Notes: generated by a model not told the origin, from the letters alone. Positions 25,829 to 36,484 are shown, counted from the stretch's first letter. The stretch: 64,000 nt of DNA from Spirosoma profusum (GCF_014699005.1 NZ_JACWZY010000012.1:124001-188000), one strand, 5' to 3'. Made by a program: numbers and translations.

Positions 25829-27361
25829 TTATTGATTGGCCAGCCAACGTAGCACCAAATCCGGTTTCAGGAACAGGATAATTACCGGCAACGTAACACC
25901 AACCGTTAGCCAGACAGCAGCTTTTGACATTGGCACTAAACTATCTGATTCTGAAGACGTATCAGCAGGCCGAAAGAAGAGTAGGAATGGAATTTTCAGG
26001 TAATACACCAACGAAATCAGCGCATTCAGCAGACCCAGCACAAACAAGGCCAGCAACCAGGAATCACCCGATTGCTGATAAGCCTCGTAAAGAGCCGAAA
26101 ACGACAGCAATTTGGCCGTAAATCCAACCGTCGGCGGCAAACCTGTCAATGCCAGCATCACTACCAAAAGCGCCACCGAAAGCAATGGTTGTTTTGGAGC
26201 AAGTCCGGCAAAACTACTGATAGTCAGATCGCTATTGTTGCTACGTGCCAGCAGATCGACCAGGAAAAAGGCCGCCAGTGATATAAACAGATACGTACCG
26301 GCATAAAACAGCGTAGCTTCGAAACCAGCCTCATTCAGAGCCACAACGCCAACCAGCAGAAAACCAGCGTGTGCAATGGTCGAATAAGCCAGCAGCCGCT
26401 TAGCATCGGTTTGGCGCAGGGCCGACAAATTTCCAATCAGAATACCAGCCAGCGCCAGTACGGCAAGGGGCGTTTGCAAGACTACTGCCGTGGTACCTCC
26501 AGGCGCTTCGAGGGGCAGGCTCGTTACAACCCGCATCAGCACTAAAACACCCGCGATCTTAGGCCCCACTGAAAAGAAAGCCGCCACCGGAACCGGAGCC
26601 GCTTCGTAGGCATCGGGTGTCCAGATGTGAAACGGCACACCCGCAAGTTTGAACAGCAAACCCGCGCTGGTCAGCAACATTGCGACGGCTACAACGGGCG
26701 CATCCTGCTGAGCCAGTTCGGTTCCGAACACGTCGGCAGTTAAATCGAGGGTGCCGGTCATGCCGTAGAGCAACGACATCCCATAAAGCATAATGGCCGA
26801 ACTGATCGCCCCAAATAGTAGGTATTTAATGCCCCCTTCCGACGCTTTCCGATCACCAACCAGCGCAGTAAGCAGGTAGGAGCAGATGGACACCAGTTCG
26901 ATACTTAGGTAAATACTAAGCAGATTAACTGATACGGCCATCAGAAACAGGCCCAGCGTCATCGCAATCAACAGCGAGTACCATTCCAGTGGAAGGTTTG
27001 GTCTTTCGGCTGAGTTTGAACGTAATACTACGTCAGAATCAGACGTAGTGAAGGCTTCATAAAGTAAGACAAATCCGGCGCCGAGCGCAATCACGACCTG
27101 CACAAAAATGGCCTGGTTATCGACAAAAAGCAGATGCATGAACAAGAATCCACGTACCGGCATCAATGCCGCCCAAAGTCCAGCCACCAGCACAGCTACT
27201 ACGCTCAACACCGCCAACAGCCGACGTACCGTTGCCTTACTACGTTGTAAGCCAAGCAGTTCAATCAGCAGCACCACGCAAAACGACACAGCTAACCAGA
27301 TCTCAGGGCCAAAACCGCCGAGGCTGCTTAGAATGTCTAGTAATTGTTCGGTAAGAGACAA
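25829..27361 (-). CDS. nuoN: NADH-quinone oxidoreductase subunit N
   Basis: 510 residues, about fourteen membrane helices. The proton-translocating subunit core shows 'VEVVSICSYLL'-like 'LSIELVSICSYLLTAL', 'FKLAGVPFHIWTPDAYEAAP' and 'RLLAYSTIAHAGFLLVG', typical of the NuoN/NuoM/NuoL family. Pumps protons in complex I in the inner membrane. It normally ends the nuo operon, but here the upstream neighbour on the strand is terC and no other nuo gene is in the window. Confidence 0.94.
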   Translation of the reverse strand: MSLTEQLLDILSSLGGFGPEIWLAVSFCVVLLIELLGLQRSKATVRRLLAVLSVVAVLVAGLWAALMPVRGFLFMHLLFVDNQAIFVQVVIALGAGFVLLYEAFTTSDSDVVLRSNSAERPNLPLEWYSLLIAMTLGLFLMAVSVNLLSIYLSIELVSICSYLLTALVGDRKASEGGIKYLLFGAISSAIMLYGMSLLYGMTGTLDLTADVFGTELAQQDAPVVAVAMLLTSAGLLFKLAGVPFHIWTPDAYEAAPVPVAAFFSVGPKIAGVLVLMRVVTSLPLEAPGGTTAVVLQTPLAVLALAGILIGNLSALRQTDAKRLLAYSTIAHAGFLLVGVVALNEAGFEATLFYAGTYLFISLAAFFLVDLLARSNNSDLTISSFAGLAPKQPLLSVALLVVMLALTGLPPTVGFTAKLLSFSALYEAYQQSGDSWLLALFVLGLLNALISLVYYLKIPFLLFFRPADTSSESDSLVPMSKAAVWLTVGVTLPVIILFLKPDLVLRWLANQ

Positions 27362-27365
27362 GGTA

Positions 27366-27455
27366 GTGAAGTAAGAGTCGTCAGTCGTTAATCAATAGTC
27401 GTTAGTTTTCAGTTGATACGTGTCTTGTTGATTAATGACTATTGACTTATCGCCT
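27366..27455. repeat. AGTCATTAGTC-type imperfect inverted repeat, second copy
   Basis: TCGTTAATCAATAGTCGTTAG and GATTAATGACTATTGACT form an imperfect palindrome between terC and nuoN, related to the atpA-atpG repeat. Confidence 0.55.
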
Positions 27456-27461
27456 GCAAAA

Positions 27462-28274
27462 CTAAACAATTCCGTCTTGCTGGGGCTGCCCTCCATAATT
27501 GTGCAATTGAATCGGTTTCTGTTTTTTACGAAGTCGAATATTGAGAAACTCAACCAAGAGCGAGAATGCAATGGCGAAATACAGATAGCCTTTGGGCACC
27601 GAACCGACTTCCTGATCGAAAATGATTACTTCAGACAGGTGAGCCCCTTCGGCTACCAGCATGAAGCCAATCATAATCAGAAAGGCCAGTCCCAGCATCT
27701 GAATTGTTGGGTGCTCGTTCACAAACCTACCGACGGGTCCGGCAAAGAACATCATAATCAGGACAGACAAAATAACAGCGATCATCATGATTGTTACGTT
27801 CTGCGTCAGTCCAATGGCCGTCAGAATAGAGTCAATCGAGAAAACGATGTTGGTGATCGCAATCTGAGTGATTACACTCGAAATGGTCGTTTTGGATTTC
27901 GAGCCGCCTGCCGTTTCCTCATGGTCGCTGCCTTCCAGCTTATGGTGAATCTCGGACGTAGCTTTGTATAGGAGGAAAATTCCACCACCAAACAGAATGA
28001 GGCTTTGACCCGTAAAAGCAGCTTTAAACCAGCCCGCATCGATGTGCGTAAATGGCTTACTAAGCGATATAACAACCGAAATGCCCATAAGGAGGATAAG
28101 TCGGAAGGCCATCGCCAGAATCAGACCAATATTGCGGGCTTTTGGCTGATCTTTACGATCCAGCTTGTTGGCAGCAATGGAAATGAAAATGATGTTATCA
28201 ATACCCAGAACGATTTCCAGAAACGTCAGGGTCAGTAAGCTGATAATCGATTCAGCTGTTAAGAGATCACTCAT
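27462..28274 (-). CDS. TerC-family integral membrane protein
   Basis: 270 residues from ATG 28274, where the family's typical opening 'TFLEIVLGIDNIIFISI' follows closely; the longer frame to 28361 is not needed. Seven or so helices with the paired acidic motifs 'EIVLGIDN' and 'ITNIVFSIDSI', thought to bind divalent metal. TerC relatives (Alx, YceF type) move Mn2+ or support secretion and metal homeostasis. Ends close upstream of nuoN; a palindrome lies between. Confidence 0.9.
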   Translation of the reverse strand: MSDLLTAESIISLLTLTFLEIVLGIDNIIFISIAANKLDRKDQPKARNIGLILAMAFRLILLMGISVVISLSKPFTHIDAGWFKAAFTGQSLILFGGGIFLLYKATSEIHHKLEGSDHEETAGGSKSKTTISSVITQIAITNIVFSIDSILTAIGLTQNVTIMMIAVILSVLIMMFFAGPVGRFVNEHPTIQMLGLAFLIMIGFMLVAEGAHLSEVIIFDQEVGSVPKGYLYFAIAFSLLVEFLNIRLRKKQKPIQLHNYGGQPQQDGIV

Positions 28275-28676
28275 CCGTTGAATAGAACTAAGAAGCCCAA
28301 AATTACCCGCTAGCGACCGGGTCTGCAACAATTCTTTACGAAAGAACCCTAATCCGGACAAAAGGTTAGCTGTTTTTATGGTCGGTTACGGGTGTTTTCA
28401 GTCATTTCTGCCACATCCACGCCAACATTGGCGTATTCATTCTGTTACGTATGTACATAGCGTTCGTCTGACTTCATGAGCAGCAAAACGACTGAATAGA
28501 ATGAAGGCGTGATTATTATGGACATTTAATAGCTTTAAAAAAGGCTCGTAACATAATACTTCGCCAACGCGTTATGAACGTAATAACATGGGTAATGCGC
28601 AATGAATAATGGTTAATGAATACTGTTCTGAGCCATCTATTATTCATTAACCATTATTCATTAATTAATACTGCCT
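28275..28676. other. intergenic region between terC and tamB
   Basis: About 400 bp without a supported gene. It holds divergent promoters that I cannot place, and at 28594-28668 an AATGAATAATGGTTAATGA-type imperfect palindrome ending just before tamB. Related palindromes lie near 43461-43620 and 61395-61601. Confidence 0.5.
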
Positions 28677-31600
28677 GTGGCAAAAATACTTGTTCGTATT
28701 CTGCTGGGAATTATAGCCCTCGTGCTGCTCGTCGCCGGGTTCGTTGTGCTCATCGCCACGACTCCCTGGGGTGAGCAATTCGTCACGAAGCAGGTAAACT
28801 CGTACCTGGCAAAACGGCTTCAGTCGCCTTTTCACATTGGACGTATCAGCTATTCCATTCCTGACTGGATTGAGCTGGAAGACGTATTTTTTAAAACGCC
28901 CAAAGGCGATACGTTGCTCGACGGAGGCCGAATGCGCGTTGACCTCGATATGTGGGGTTTGCTCAATAACCGCATTGCCCTGAACCAGATTGAACTGGAG
29001 CGCGTCCGTGTGAACATTACCCGCACATTGCCTGACACTGCCTTCAATTTTCAATACATTCTCGATGCCTTCGATACAGGTACGGCACCCGAACCGTCTG
29101 ATACAGTGTCGACACCGATGAAAATCAACCTCACGGGAATTGCCCTGCGCGATGTACGTATCCGATACAAAGACGACGTAGCAGGCGCCGACGTAAATGC
29201 TGTCCTCGACAGCCTGAACGCCAAATTCAGCGATATGGACGTCAATACGTCGAAATACCATTTATCAGACGTAACTGGTAATGGGCTGAACGTATTCACA
29301 CGCTTGTATGAAGGTCTGCCAACGCCACCCGGAGCGCCTTCCAAACCGGGCGATACGTTGAATCTGGCACTGGGTAAGTGGCAACTCAACAACACGAAAT
29401 GGGACGTTCGCGTCGAAACGGCCGATTTCCGGACGAAAGGAGCGGTGAATCGACTCGCGATGGAATCCGATTATTTTTACCTGGAGGGATCGAAAATTGG
29501 CCTTAAAACGCTGGAGTTGACCGACGGCGATATTGCCGCTACGTTAATTCGACCAGCCAAAAAAGCAGCCTCGCCCGAACCACCGCCGTCGACAACTACT
29601 ACGTCCCCCGGTTGGCAGGCACGGCTTACCAACGTGCGATTTGCCAATAACCGCATTCAATTTGATGATGAAACGGCCCCGCGCCAGAAACAGGGACTCG
29701 ATTATGGTCATCTCGACCTGCGCAATCTGGGCATCGACGGTAAGTTTCTGGTTTATCAGGATTTAGGCAAACGCGGTCAACGTATCAGTGGTCAGCTACG
29801 TAACGGTCGATTCCGCGCTACGAGCGGGTTTGTGCTTCAGAAATTCGAGAGCAATTTGCTGTATACCGATACAACCACCACGCTCACCAAACTCTATATC
29901 CAGACGCCCACTACGTTGCTCCGCGACCAAATGGTGCTACGTTACGATTCGCTGGCGCAGTTGAGCAATCCGCGATTTGCTAAACGTGTCGCCGTTCGGG
30001 TGAATTTGAAGCAAAGTCGTTTGTCGGTCAATGACGTATTGCAACTGGCCCCGGATCTGGCCGATACACCACCGTTTGCGGGAAATCGTGGCGGTGTGTT
30101 CAAGGCAAATGCACAGGCGAGTGGTACGTTGGCCGCGCTGAATTTGCCTGTGCTCGAATTCGATATGTTGTCGGGCACCAAACTACGTGCGAGTGGGCAA
30201 CTGACGAACGTAACAGACCCCAATCGGCTTGGTGTAAACATGAACGTCCGGGAAGTTAGCACTACGTTAGCTGATATTAATAAACTGGCACCCAAAGGTT
30301 CAATTCCGTCAACGATTGATTTACCACCCGGCTTAAAACTTACTGGTAAAATACAAGGTCAATTGAACGACCTGATTCTGGATGCAAAAATTAATACCGT
30401 TTGGGGTTCAGCCGCTTTCGACGGTCGATTGGCGGGTTTTGTGGCGGGCAAAAATGAGACCTACAAAGGCACGCTAAATCTGACCGATTTCGACGCGGGC
30501 AAATGGCTGAAACAGACCGGAACGATTGGTAAGGTAACGGGCCGGGCTACTGTCAATGGGCGCGGCATCGACGTCAATACGTTGACAACTGATTTCGATC
30601 TGGCGATTAAATCAGCCGAATTGAATGGGTATCGCTATCAGAATCTCGATGCAAAAGGTAAACTGGCGAGTGGGAATCTGGATATTAAGGGCGCACTTAA
30701 AGACCCGAATGCCAACGTCGACATCGATGCGCAGGTTGGACTGAAGGGTGAATTCCCAAGCGTGAAAGGCCAGACGGTTCTGAATGAACTCGATCTGCAA
30801 AAACTCAAGCTTTATGACGACCCACTTTCGATCAAGGGACGTATCATCATGGACATGGCCTCGACCGATCCAGCCAAACCTGTTGGTACGGTTTCGGTTA
30901 ATGATGCTACGTTAAGTTTAGATGGCAAAAGTTACCCCATCGACTCGCTTTATGCCCAACTGGGTGCTGATGGCAATACAAAGTCGGTGACGGCGCAGGT
31001 ACCGGGTGCGCAGGTTAACCTCAACGGGCAGTTCGAGTACGCACAGCTTTATGACATCATTGCGGGAGAAATCGGTCGATATATTGCCCTGCCTGATCTG
31101 AAATACAAGGCGATTCCGCCCCCGCACGCGTTCACGATGAATATGAAAGCCTATCAGAATCCACTGCTGCTAGGGTTCGTTCCCGGTCTTACCAAGCTGG
31201 ATACGGTACGTCTGGATGCCTATCTGGACAATGCGCGCGATACTACGTTATCTGCTACGTTCCGTACGGGCGTGGTCGTGTATGATACCACTACGTTGCA
31301 GGGAAGTAGTTTTCTGCTACGTGGTGTTGGTAATCAGTTAGTTGTGAATGGACGTATCGACGGCGTTCTTTACGATGGGATGACTATCCGGCAAACGAAT
31401 CTGAATGGGACAGCCGCCAACAACCAGTTCAGGTTTGCCCTGGTCAACAAAGATTCGGTCAATCAGGATTTGCACGGAATTTCGGGTAAGCTCAGCATTG
31501 TCGATTCCAGTTACCGATTCCAGTTTGCACGTAATGGTCTGCTTACCAACTATCAACGCTGGCAGACCGATACCAGCGGCTTTGCGCAGTACGGAAAAGA

Positions 31601-33740
31601 TGGTGTCCTGATTAACCGACTGCATCTGGAGCAGCAACAGCAATCGCTCGAAATAAGTAGTACAGAACAATACCCAAATGCACCCATCCGCGTAACCGCC
31701 CGCGCCCTCGACATAGCAAGTATGGCCCGACTCGCCAACCAGGACACTACGCTGGCCGATGGCGAACTCAATGGAACGATCATCGTTCGGGACTACATGG
31801 GTGAGGATAATAATATGGCGTTTACCGGGTCTGTTTACGTCGATAGTTTACAGGTGATGGCTAAGCCCATCGGCAACCTGACCGCCCGATTCAACAATAC
31901 CTCGGATGGTCGTATCAACGTCAACACAACGCTGATTGGGCCGTTTAACGATGCTACGGTTACAGGATTTTACAACCCCGAAAATGCTAAAGAAGCCCTC
32001 GATCTGGCCATCAAATTGAACCGGCTGGATGCCCGAACCATCGAAGCGTTTAGTTTCGGTGAGCTGCGTCAGGCGAAGGGCAAACTCGTTGGTGGTTTCA
32101 CCGTGGCCGGGTCAACCGATAATCCAAAAATCGACGGCAGTGTAGCGTTCGATTCGGTAGCGTTCAACATCAGACAACTCAACGCTACGTATCGCATCGA
32201 CCAGGAAAAACTGGCTTTCGCGGGGCAAACCATTACGCTGAATGATTTCAACGTGCGCGATACGTTGGGCCGTACCCTCACAACGGATGGCACCGTCGTG
32301 CTACGTAATTTACCCGACGTAGCCTACAACCTTCGCGTAAAAGCGGCCGATTTTCAGGTGCTAAATGCCGCTCGTAAAGACAACGATTACGCGTATGGAC
32401 AAGCAGCTATCAGCGCCGATTTACGGATTAAGGGAACAGGGTCCAACGCGTCGATAAACGGTACGGTACGTCTGGAGGATGGTAGTAAAATTTCGATGGT
32501 GCTACCCGACGAATCGGTCAATGTGAACGAAGCCAATGGCATTGTTACGTTTATAAACCACAGCGATTCGCTGGCTCTCCGCAAGTACCTATACCGTCCC
32601 AAAAGCGATACGACTAAAACGACTCGATTGGCATTTGATGAGTTAAGTAACTCAACCATCTCACTTGATCTGGAAGCCGATGAAAAGTCAGAATTGACCA
32701 TTGTGGTCGATGAGCTCAACGGCGATTACCTACGGGCGCGGGGCAACGCCCGACTTAATGTGGGCATCAATGCAGCGGGTCAGATGACGGTGCTGGGCCG
32801 TTATGACGTAACGGAAGGTGAATATTCGATGACGTATCAGGTATTGAAACGGCAGTTCCAGTTACAGAAAGGCGGCTATATCAATTTCACCGGCGACCCG
32901 CTAAAGGCCGACATCAATATGACGGCGATTTACAAAGTGTCGACCTCGCCCGGCGATTTGATTGGCAACGAATCGACTAGTGTGGATGCAGGAGCCGCCA
33001 AACGTAAATTACCATTCGAGGTATTACTTACGATTTCCGACAATTTATCGGCACCCAAACTGAGCTTTGACATTCGGTTGCCCGAAGAAGAAAGTAATGC
33101 CGCTCAGTCGAGTGCGCTGGGAAGCAACATCGATAGTAAGCTCCGAACGCTGCGTCAGGATCAGTCGCTGATGAACAAACAGGTGTTTGCTTTGCTGGTG
33201 CTGGGCCGGTTTTTGCCGGAGAATTCGTCAGATTTCTTTTCTGGGTCGGGCAATGGCGGGCTTAATACACAGGCTGAAAACATCGCACGTAGCAGTGTAA
33301 GCAAACTTATTTCTGACCAGTTAGGTAGACTGGCTTCTAACGTACTGAAGGGCTTCGACGTTGATTTTAACCTGCTTTCGCAAACGGGCAGCGCCAATAC
33401 GGGCGGTGTTACCAACGGTTCCCGTACCGACCTGAACGTAGGCATATCGCGTAGTTTTCTGGCGGGCCGCGTGACGGTTTCGGTGGGTAAAAACTTTGTA
33501 CTCGACAACGCGGCCAGTGCCGCCACACCTAGTCAGAATCAGGTATTTGACAACGTATCGGCCAATTATAGCATCACACGCGACGGTCGCTACGTATTGC
33601 GGGCGTATCGACGTAACGATTACCAGGCTGTACTCGATGGTTACGTCATTGAAACCGGAATTGGGTTCATCATCACAATGGATTATAACTCATTTTCCGA
33701 AATTTTCAGCCGTACGTCGCCAGGTGCCGTGCTGAATTAA
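28677..33740 (+). CDS. tamB: TamB-family inner-membrane translocation/assembly protein
   Basis: 1687 residues. One N-terminal membrane anchor ('VRILLGIIALVLLVAGFVVLI'-like segment, residues 6-26), an AsmA-like start ('GRISYSIPDWIELEDVFF'), a very long periplasmic beta-rich body of short alternating strands, and the C-terminal TamB/DUF490 domain ('NVGINAAGQMTVLGRY', 'GDPLKADINMTAIYKV', 'LLVLGRF'). Such proteins form a hydrophobic groove spanning the periplasm and are implicated in lipid transport and barrel assembly. The start is GTG at 28677; no ATG is available before the upstream stop. It is followed after 6 bp by tamL, so the two are one transcript. Confidence 0.92.
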   Translation: MAKILVRILLGIIALVLLVAGFVVLIATTPWGEQFVTKQVNSYLAKRLQSPFHIGRISYSIPDWIELEDVFFKTPKGDTLLDGGRMRVDLDMWGLLNNRIALNQIELERVRVNITRTLPDTAFNFQYILDAFDTGTAPEPSDTVSTPMKINLTGIALRDVRIRYKDDVAGADVNAVLDSLNAKFSDMDVNTSKYHLSDVTGNGLNVFTRLYEGLPTPPGAPSKPGDTLNLALGKWQLNNTKWDVRVETADFRTKGAVNRLAMESDYFYLEGSKIGLKTLELTDGDIAATLIRPAKKAASPEPPPSTTTTSPGWQARLTNVRFANNRIQFDDETAPRQKQGLDYGHLDLRNLGIDGKFLVYQDLGKRGQRISGQLRNGRFRATSGFVLQKFESNLLYTDTTTTLTKLYIQTPTTLLRDQMVLRYDSLAQLSNPRFAKRVAVRVNLKQSRLSVNDVLQLAPDLADTPPFAGNRGGVFKANAQASGTLAALNLPVLEFDMLSGTKLRASGQLTNVTDPNRLGVNMNVREVSTTLADINKLAPKGSIPSTIDLPPGLKLTGKIQGQLNDLILDAKINTVWGSAAFDGRLAGFVAGKNETYKGTLNLTDFDAGKWLKQTGTIGKVTGRATVNGRGIDVNTLTTDFDLAIKSAELNGYRYQNLDAKGKLASGNLDIKGALKDPNANVDIDAQVGLKGEFPSVKGQTVLNELDLQKLKLYDDPLSIKGRIIMDMASTDPAKPVGTVSVNDATLSLDGKSYPIDSLYAQLGADGNTKSVTAQVPGAQVNLNGQFEYAQLYDIIAGEIGRYIALPDLKYKAIPPPHAFTMNMKAYQNPLLLGFVPGLTKLDTVRLDAYLDNARDTTLSATFRTGVVVYDTTTLQGSSFLLRGVGNQLVVNGRIDGVLYDGMTIRQTNLNGTAANNQFRFALVNKDSVNQDLHGISGKLSIVDSSYRFQFARNGLLTNYQRWQTDTSGFAQYGKDGVLINRLHLEQQQQSLEISSTEQYPNAPIRVTARALDIASMARLANQDTTLADGELNGTIIVRDYMGEDNNMAFTGSVYVDSLQVMAKPIGNLTARFNNTSDGRINVNTTLIGPFNDATVTGFYNPENAKEALDLAIKLNRLDARTIEAFSFGELRQAKGKLVGGFTVAGSTDNPKIDGSVAFDSVAFNIRQLNATYRIDQEKLAFAGQTITLNDFNVRDTLGRTLTTDGTVVLRNLPDVAYNLRVKAADFQVLNAARKDNDYAYGQAAISADLRIKGTGSNASINGTVRLEDGSKISMVLPDESVNVNEANGIVTFINHSDSLALRKYLYRPKSDTTKTTRLAFDELSNSTISLDLEADEKSELTIVVDELNGDYLRARGNARLNVGINAAGQMTVLGRYDVTEGEYSMTYQVLKRQFQLQKGGYINFTGDPLKADINMTAIYKVSTSPGDLIGNESTSVDAGAAKRKLPFEVLLTISDNLSAPKLSFDIRLPEEESNAAQSSALGSNIDSKLRTLRQDQSLMNKQVFALLVLGRFLPENSSDFFSGSGNGGLNTQAENIARSSVSKLISDQLGRLASNVLKGFDVDFNLLSQTGSANTGGVTNGSRTDLNVGISRSFLAGRVTVSVGKNFVLDNAASAATPSQNQVFDNVSANYSITRDGRYVLRAYRRNDYQAVLDGYVIETGIGFIITMDYNSFSEIFSRTSPGAVLN

Positions 33741-33746
33741 CGTATT

Positions 33747-36092
33747 ATGAAAAACTTAGTTACCTGTCTATGCCTTTTGCTCACGGTCTGGCTGCTCAAC
33801 GGCTGTAACGTTGCCAAGCACCTGCCAGCCAATGAGCGGCTTTACATGGGCACCGACATTGTTGTGAAGGCCGATTCTACCGTACCGTCTTCCGAACAGG
33901 AAGCCATACAGGAAGAACTATCCGGATTGGCCCGCCCTCGCCCCAACCAGCAACTCTTCGGTTATCCGTATAAAGTAGGACTTTACTACCTGTTTGGCGA
34001 ACCTAGGAAGCCAAAGGGGTTTCGGGCGTGGTTTCGTCGGAAATTTGGGCAGGAACCTGTATTTGCCAGTGCTAAAGCGCTTTCGGCAAACATTCCTATT
34101 TTCAAGGCTACACTGCAAAATGCGGGCTATTTCGGCTCCGACGCTACGGCTCAGCTAAAAGAAGACGGTTATAAAGCGCGTGGGGTTTATGACGTAGATG
34201 TAAAACAACGCTATCACATTGACTCTGTTGGTTTTCTGGTCGATTCGACCCCAGTTCAGAAAGCCCTGCGGTTTGCCTCCCGACGTACCATTATCAAAAA
34301 AGGCGATCCCTATCTGTTCGACAACATCAAACTCGAACGCGAACGTATCAGTCAATCCATCAAGCAGCGTGGTTTTTACTATTTCCTTCCCGACTACGTA
34401 GCGGTAATTGCCGATAATGATTCGGTGGCGCATAAAACCAAGCTCTATTTCGCCGTCAAGCCCGATATTCCCGAAGCGGCCAGCGTGCCTTACACCATCC
34501 GCAACGTATTTATTTACCCGAACTATAACTTATCGACAGCGCGCAACGACACCAACCAGCGACGAGCCTATCAGACGAATGAAAGTTTTCGGGTGGTCGA
34601 TTCAACGCGCCGGTTCAATCCGAAACTGTTTCGGGATATAGTGACTGTGCAACCGGGCAAGCTCTATAGCAGCCGAATGCAGGATTTAACCTTGTCGCGG
34701 TTTATCAACGTAGGCGCATTCAAATTTGTCCGTAACCGTTTCGACCCCGATCAGCAGGGTGATTCGGCGGTACTGGATGTGCATTATTACCTGACCCCCT
34801 ACCCTGCCAAATCAATGCGGGCCGAACTAGATGGTACGTCGCGTTCCAATAATTTCACGGGTACGCAGCTTATAGTAAGCTGGCGGAACCGGAATGCGTT
34901 ACGTCGGGCGGAGTCATTGGTGATCAACGCTAATGCCGGTATCGAATTTCAGTCAGCCGTGGATGGTGAAGGTATCACCAATTACCGGTTCGGTGCCGAC
35001 GCTACGTTAAGTTTTCCGCGTTTAGTATCGCCATACAGATTCCGTTACGACCAGCGGCAGGCCTTGCCCAAAACCAATACCACCATTGGTTATCAGACCA
35101 TTATCCGGGGCGGATTATACCGTATCAACTCGGCACAGATTACGTTTGGCTATGCCTGGCGGCAGAATCAGCAGGTTGAACACGTATTTCAGCCGTTTAA
35201 TATCAACTACGTTTACGTACCATCAAATAAAGCGACAGGTCTTTATGACTTAATTGGAAATACAGATATTCCCGAGATAGTAAGACGTCAATACGTCAAT
35301 ATTCTCAATTCCGACCAATTAATTCTCAGTAGTATATATACCTTCAACTATAACTCGCCAGCCCGTTCCATTTCACCGAATACATTTCGGCTGACGACAA
35401 ACGTTGAAGCCGCCGGGAATCTGGCCAGCTTATTCTTTCACAAAGCAGTTCCTAACGATGACCGGAAAGGCATATTTGGAGTGCCTTATGCGCAGTTTCT
35501 GCGATTGGATGCCGATTTCCGCTACTACCGGAAATTAGCTCAGAATTTAACCTTAGCCAATCGGGTGTTTGCTGGTGTCGGTATCACGTACGGGAACTCC
35601 AAAGGTTACCAGTTGCCCTTTACGAAGCAATACTTTGTTGGCGGCAGTAACAGCATACGAGCGTTTCGGCCGAGGGCTATAGGGCCGGGCTTATTTACCC
35701 GCGATACCCTACGTAACGTTCCAATATTTCAGGATGGTGGAGGTGACATTCGGCTTGAAGCGAATACAGAGCTGCGACTCAAGTTCAATAAATACCTTGA
35801 GGGCGCTGTTTTCGTTGATGCAGGTAACGTCTGGACGTATGCAAATACCGATATTTTCGGTTATGGCGCTCAATTCTCGAAAACATTTTATGAGCAGATA
35901 GCCATCGGTACCGGCGTGGGTATTCGAATAGATCTGTCTTATTTCCTGATTCGGTTCGATTTGGGAACACCGCTACGTAAGCCCTACCAAACGGATGGCA
36001 GTGAGTGGGTTATCGACAAAATCAATTTTCGCAGCCGCGACTGGCGTAAAGAAAATCTGGTATTCAATATCGGCGTGGGCTATCCGTTCTGA
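33747..36092 (+). CDS. tamL: TamA-like outer-membrane lipoprotein (TamL), Omp85 family
   Basis: 781 residues. A lipoprotein signal with lipobox LLNGC (Cys20) distinguishes it from proteobacterial TamA, as described for Bacteroidota TamL. POTRA-like segments (about 30-330, for example 'RYHIDSVGFLVDSTPVQKAL' and 'GKLYSSRMQDLTLSRFINVGAF') precede a C-terminal Omp85 barrel with 'FVGGSNSIRAFRPRAIGPG' (the conserved RGF/RAF loop) and a terminal 'GVGYPF'. It partners with TamB, encoded immediately upstream. The 6-bp gap and conserved function support translation from one message. Confidence 0.92.
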   Translation: MKNLVTCLCLLLTVWLLNGCNVAKHLPANERLYMGTDIVVKADSTVPSSEQEAIQEELSGLARPRPNQQLFGYPYKVGLYYLFGEPRKPKGFRAWFRRKFGQEPVFASAKALSANIPIFKATLQNAGYFGSDATAQLKEDGYKARGVYDVDVKQRYHIDSVGFLVDSTPVQKALRFASRRTIIKKGDPYLFDNIKLERERISQSIKQRGFYYFLPDYVAVIADNDSVAHKTKLYFAVKPDIPEAASVPYTIRNVFIYPNYNLSTARNDTNQRRAYQTNESFRVVDSTRRFNPKLFRDIVTVQPGKLYSSRMQDLTLSRFINVGAFKFVRNRFDPDQQGDSAVLDVHYYLTPYPAKSMRAELDGTSRSNNFTGTQLIVSWRNRNALRRAESLVINANAGIEFQSAVDGEGITNYRFGADATLSFPRLVSPYRFRYDQRQALPKTNTTIGYQTIIRGGLYRINSAQITFGYAWRQNQQVEHVFQPFNINYVYVPSNKATGLYDLIGNTDIPEIVRRQYVNILNSDQLILSSIYTFNYNSPARSISPNTFRLTTNVEAAGNLASLFFHKAVPNDDRKGIFGVPYAQFLRLDADFRYYRKLAQNLTLANRVFAGVGITYGNSKGYQLPFTKQYFVGGSNSIRAFRPRAIGPGLFTRDTLRNVPIFQDGGGDIRLEANTELRLKFNKYLEGAVFVDAGNVWTYANTDIFGYGAQFSKTFYEQIAIGTGVGIRIDLSYFLIRFDLGTPLRKPYQTDGSEWVIDKINFRSRDWRKENLVFNIGVGYPF

Positions 36093-36199
36093 CAGACGCA
36101 TGTAGCGTATAAAAGCCAGCAACGTAGTGAAGAGTATCGGTTATAAGAACGGATTTACCCGCTACGTTCAATCCTTCGAAGGCTAGTGCTACGTAGTGT

Positions 36200-36484
36200 T
36201 TAATTTATTTTAGTAATTGTCCAGCTCGTGTTATTCAGGGTAATATTTTGTGTCAGCCCACTGGGAAAATAAAATAAGTCTATTGTGTCTCCTGCATTTA
36301 ACTGAACATTGCTTGACAACGTAATGGTAGAGGCTTCCAGAATTGTTCTTAAGTCAAGAACCAACGCTATATTGACATTAAATGTTGGTATGTACCCAAT
36401 TGTCAGATTAGTTTTCAATTTAAAAATATAGAAAACATTATCGCATTGTCGATATGGTAACCACACGCTGATTATTGGATGCAA
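36200..36484 (-). pseudogene. AT-rich orphan fragment, possible remnant
   Basis: A 94-codon open frame without an ATG; the first codon is TTG at 36484 and a stop lies 30 bp upstream. The C-terminal part reads like a beta-sandwich end ('NVQLNAGDTIDLFYFPSG', 'WTITKIN'). Base composition is clearly more AT-rich than its neighbours and TACGT motifs are missing inside it, which suggests acquired or decaying DNA. It could instead be a small gene with a non-ATG start or no gene at all. Confidence 0.3.

Noticed and set aside
27435..27971. 178-codon plus-strand open frame
   Set aside because: Antisense to terC, whose sequence is well conserved.
28665..29261. 198-codon minus-strand open frame
   Set aside because: Antisense to the 5' end of tamB, no plausible motif or start context.
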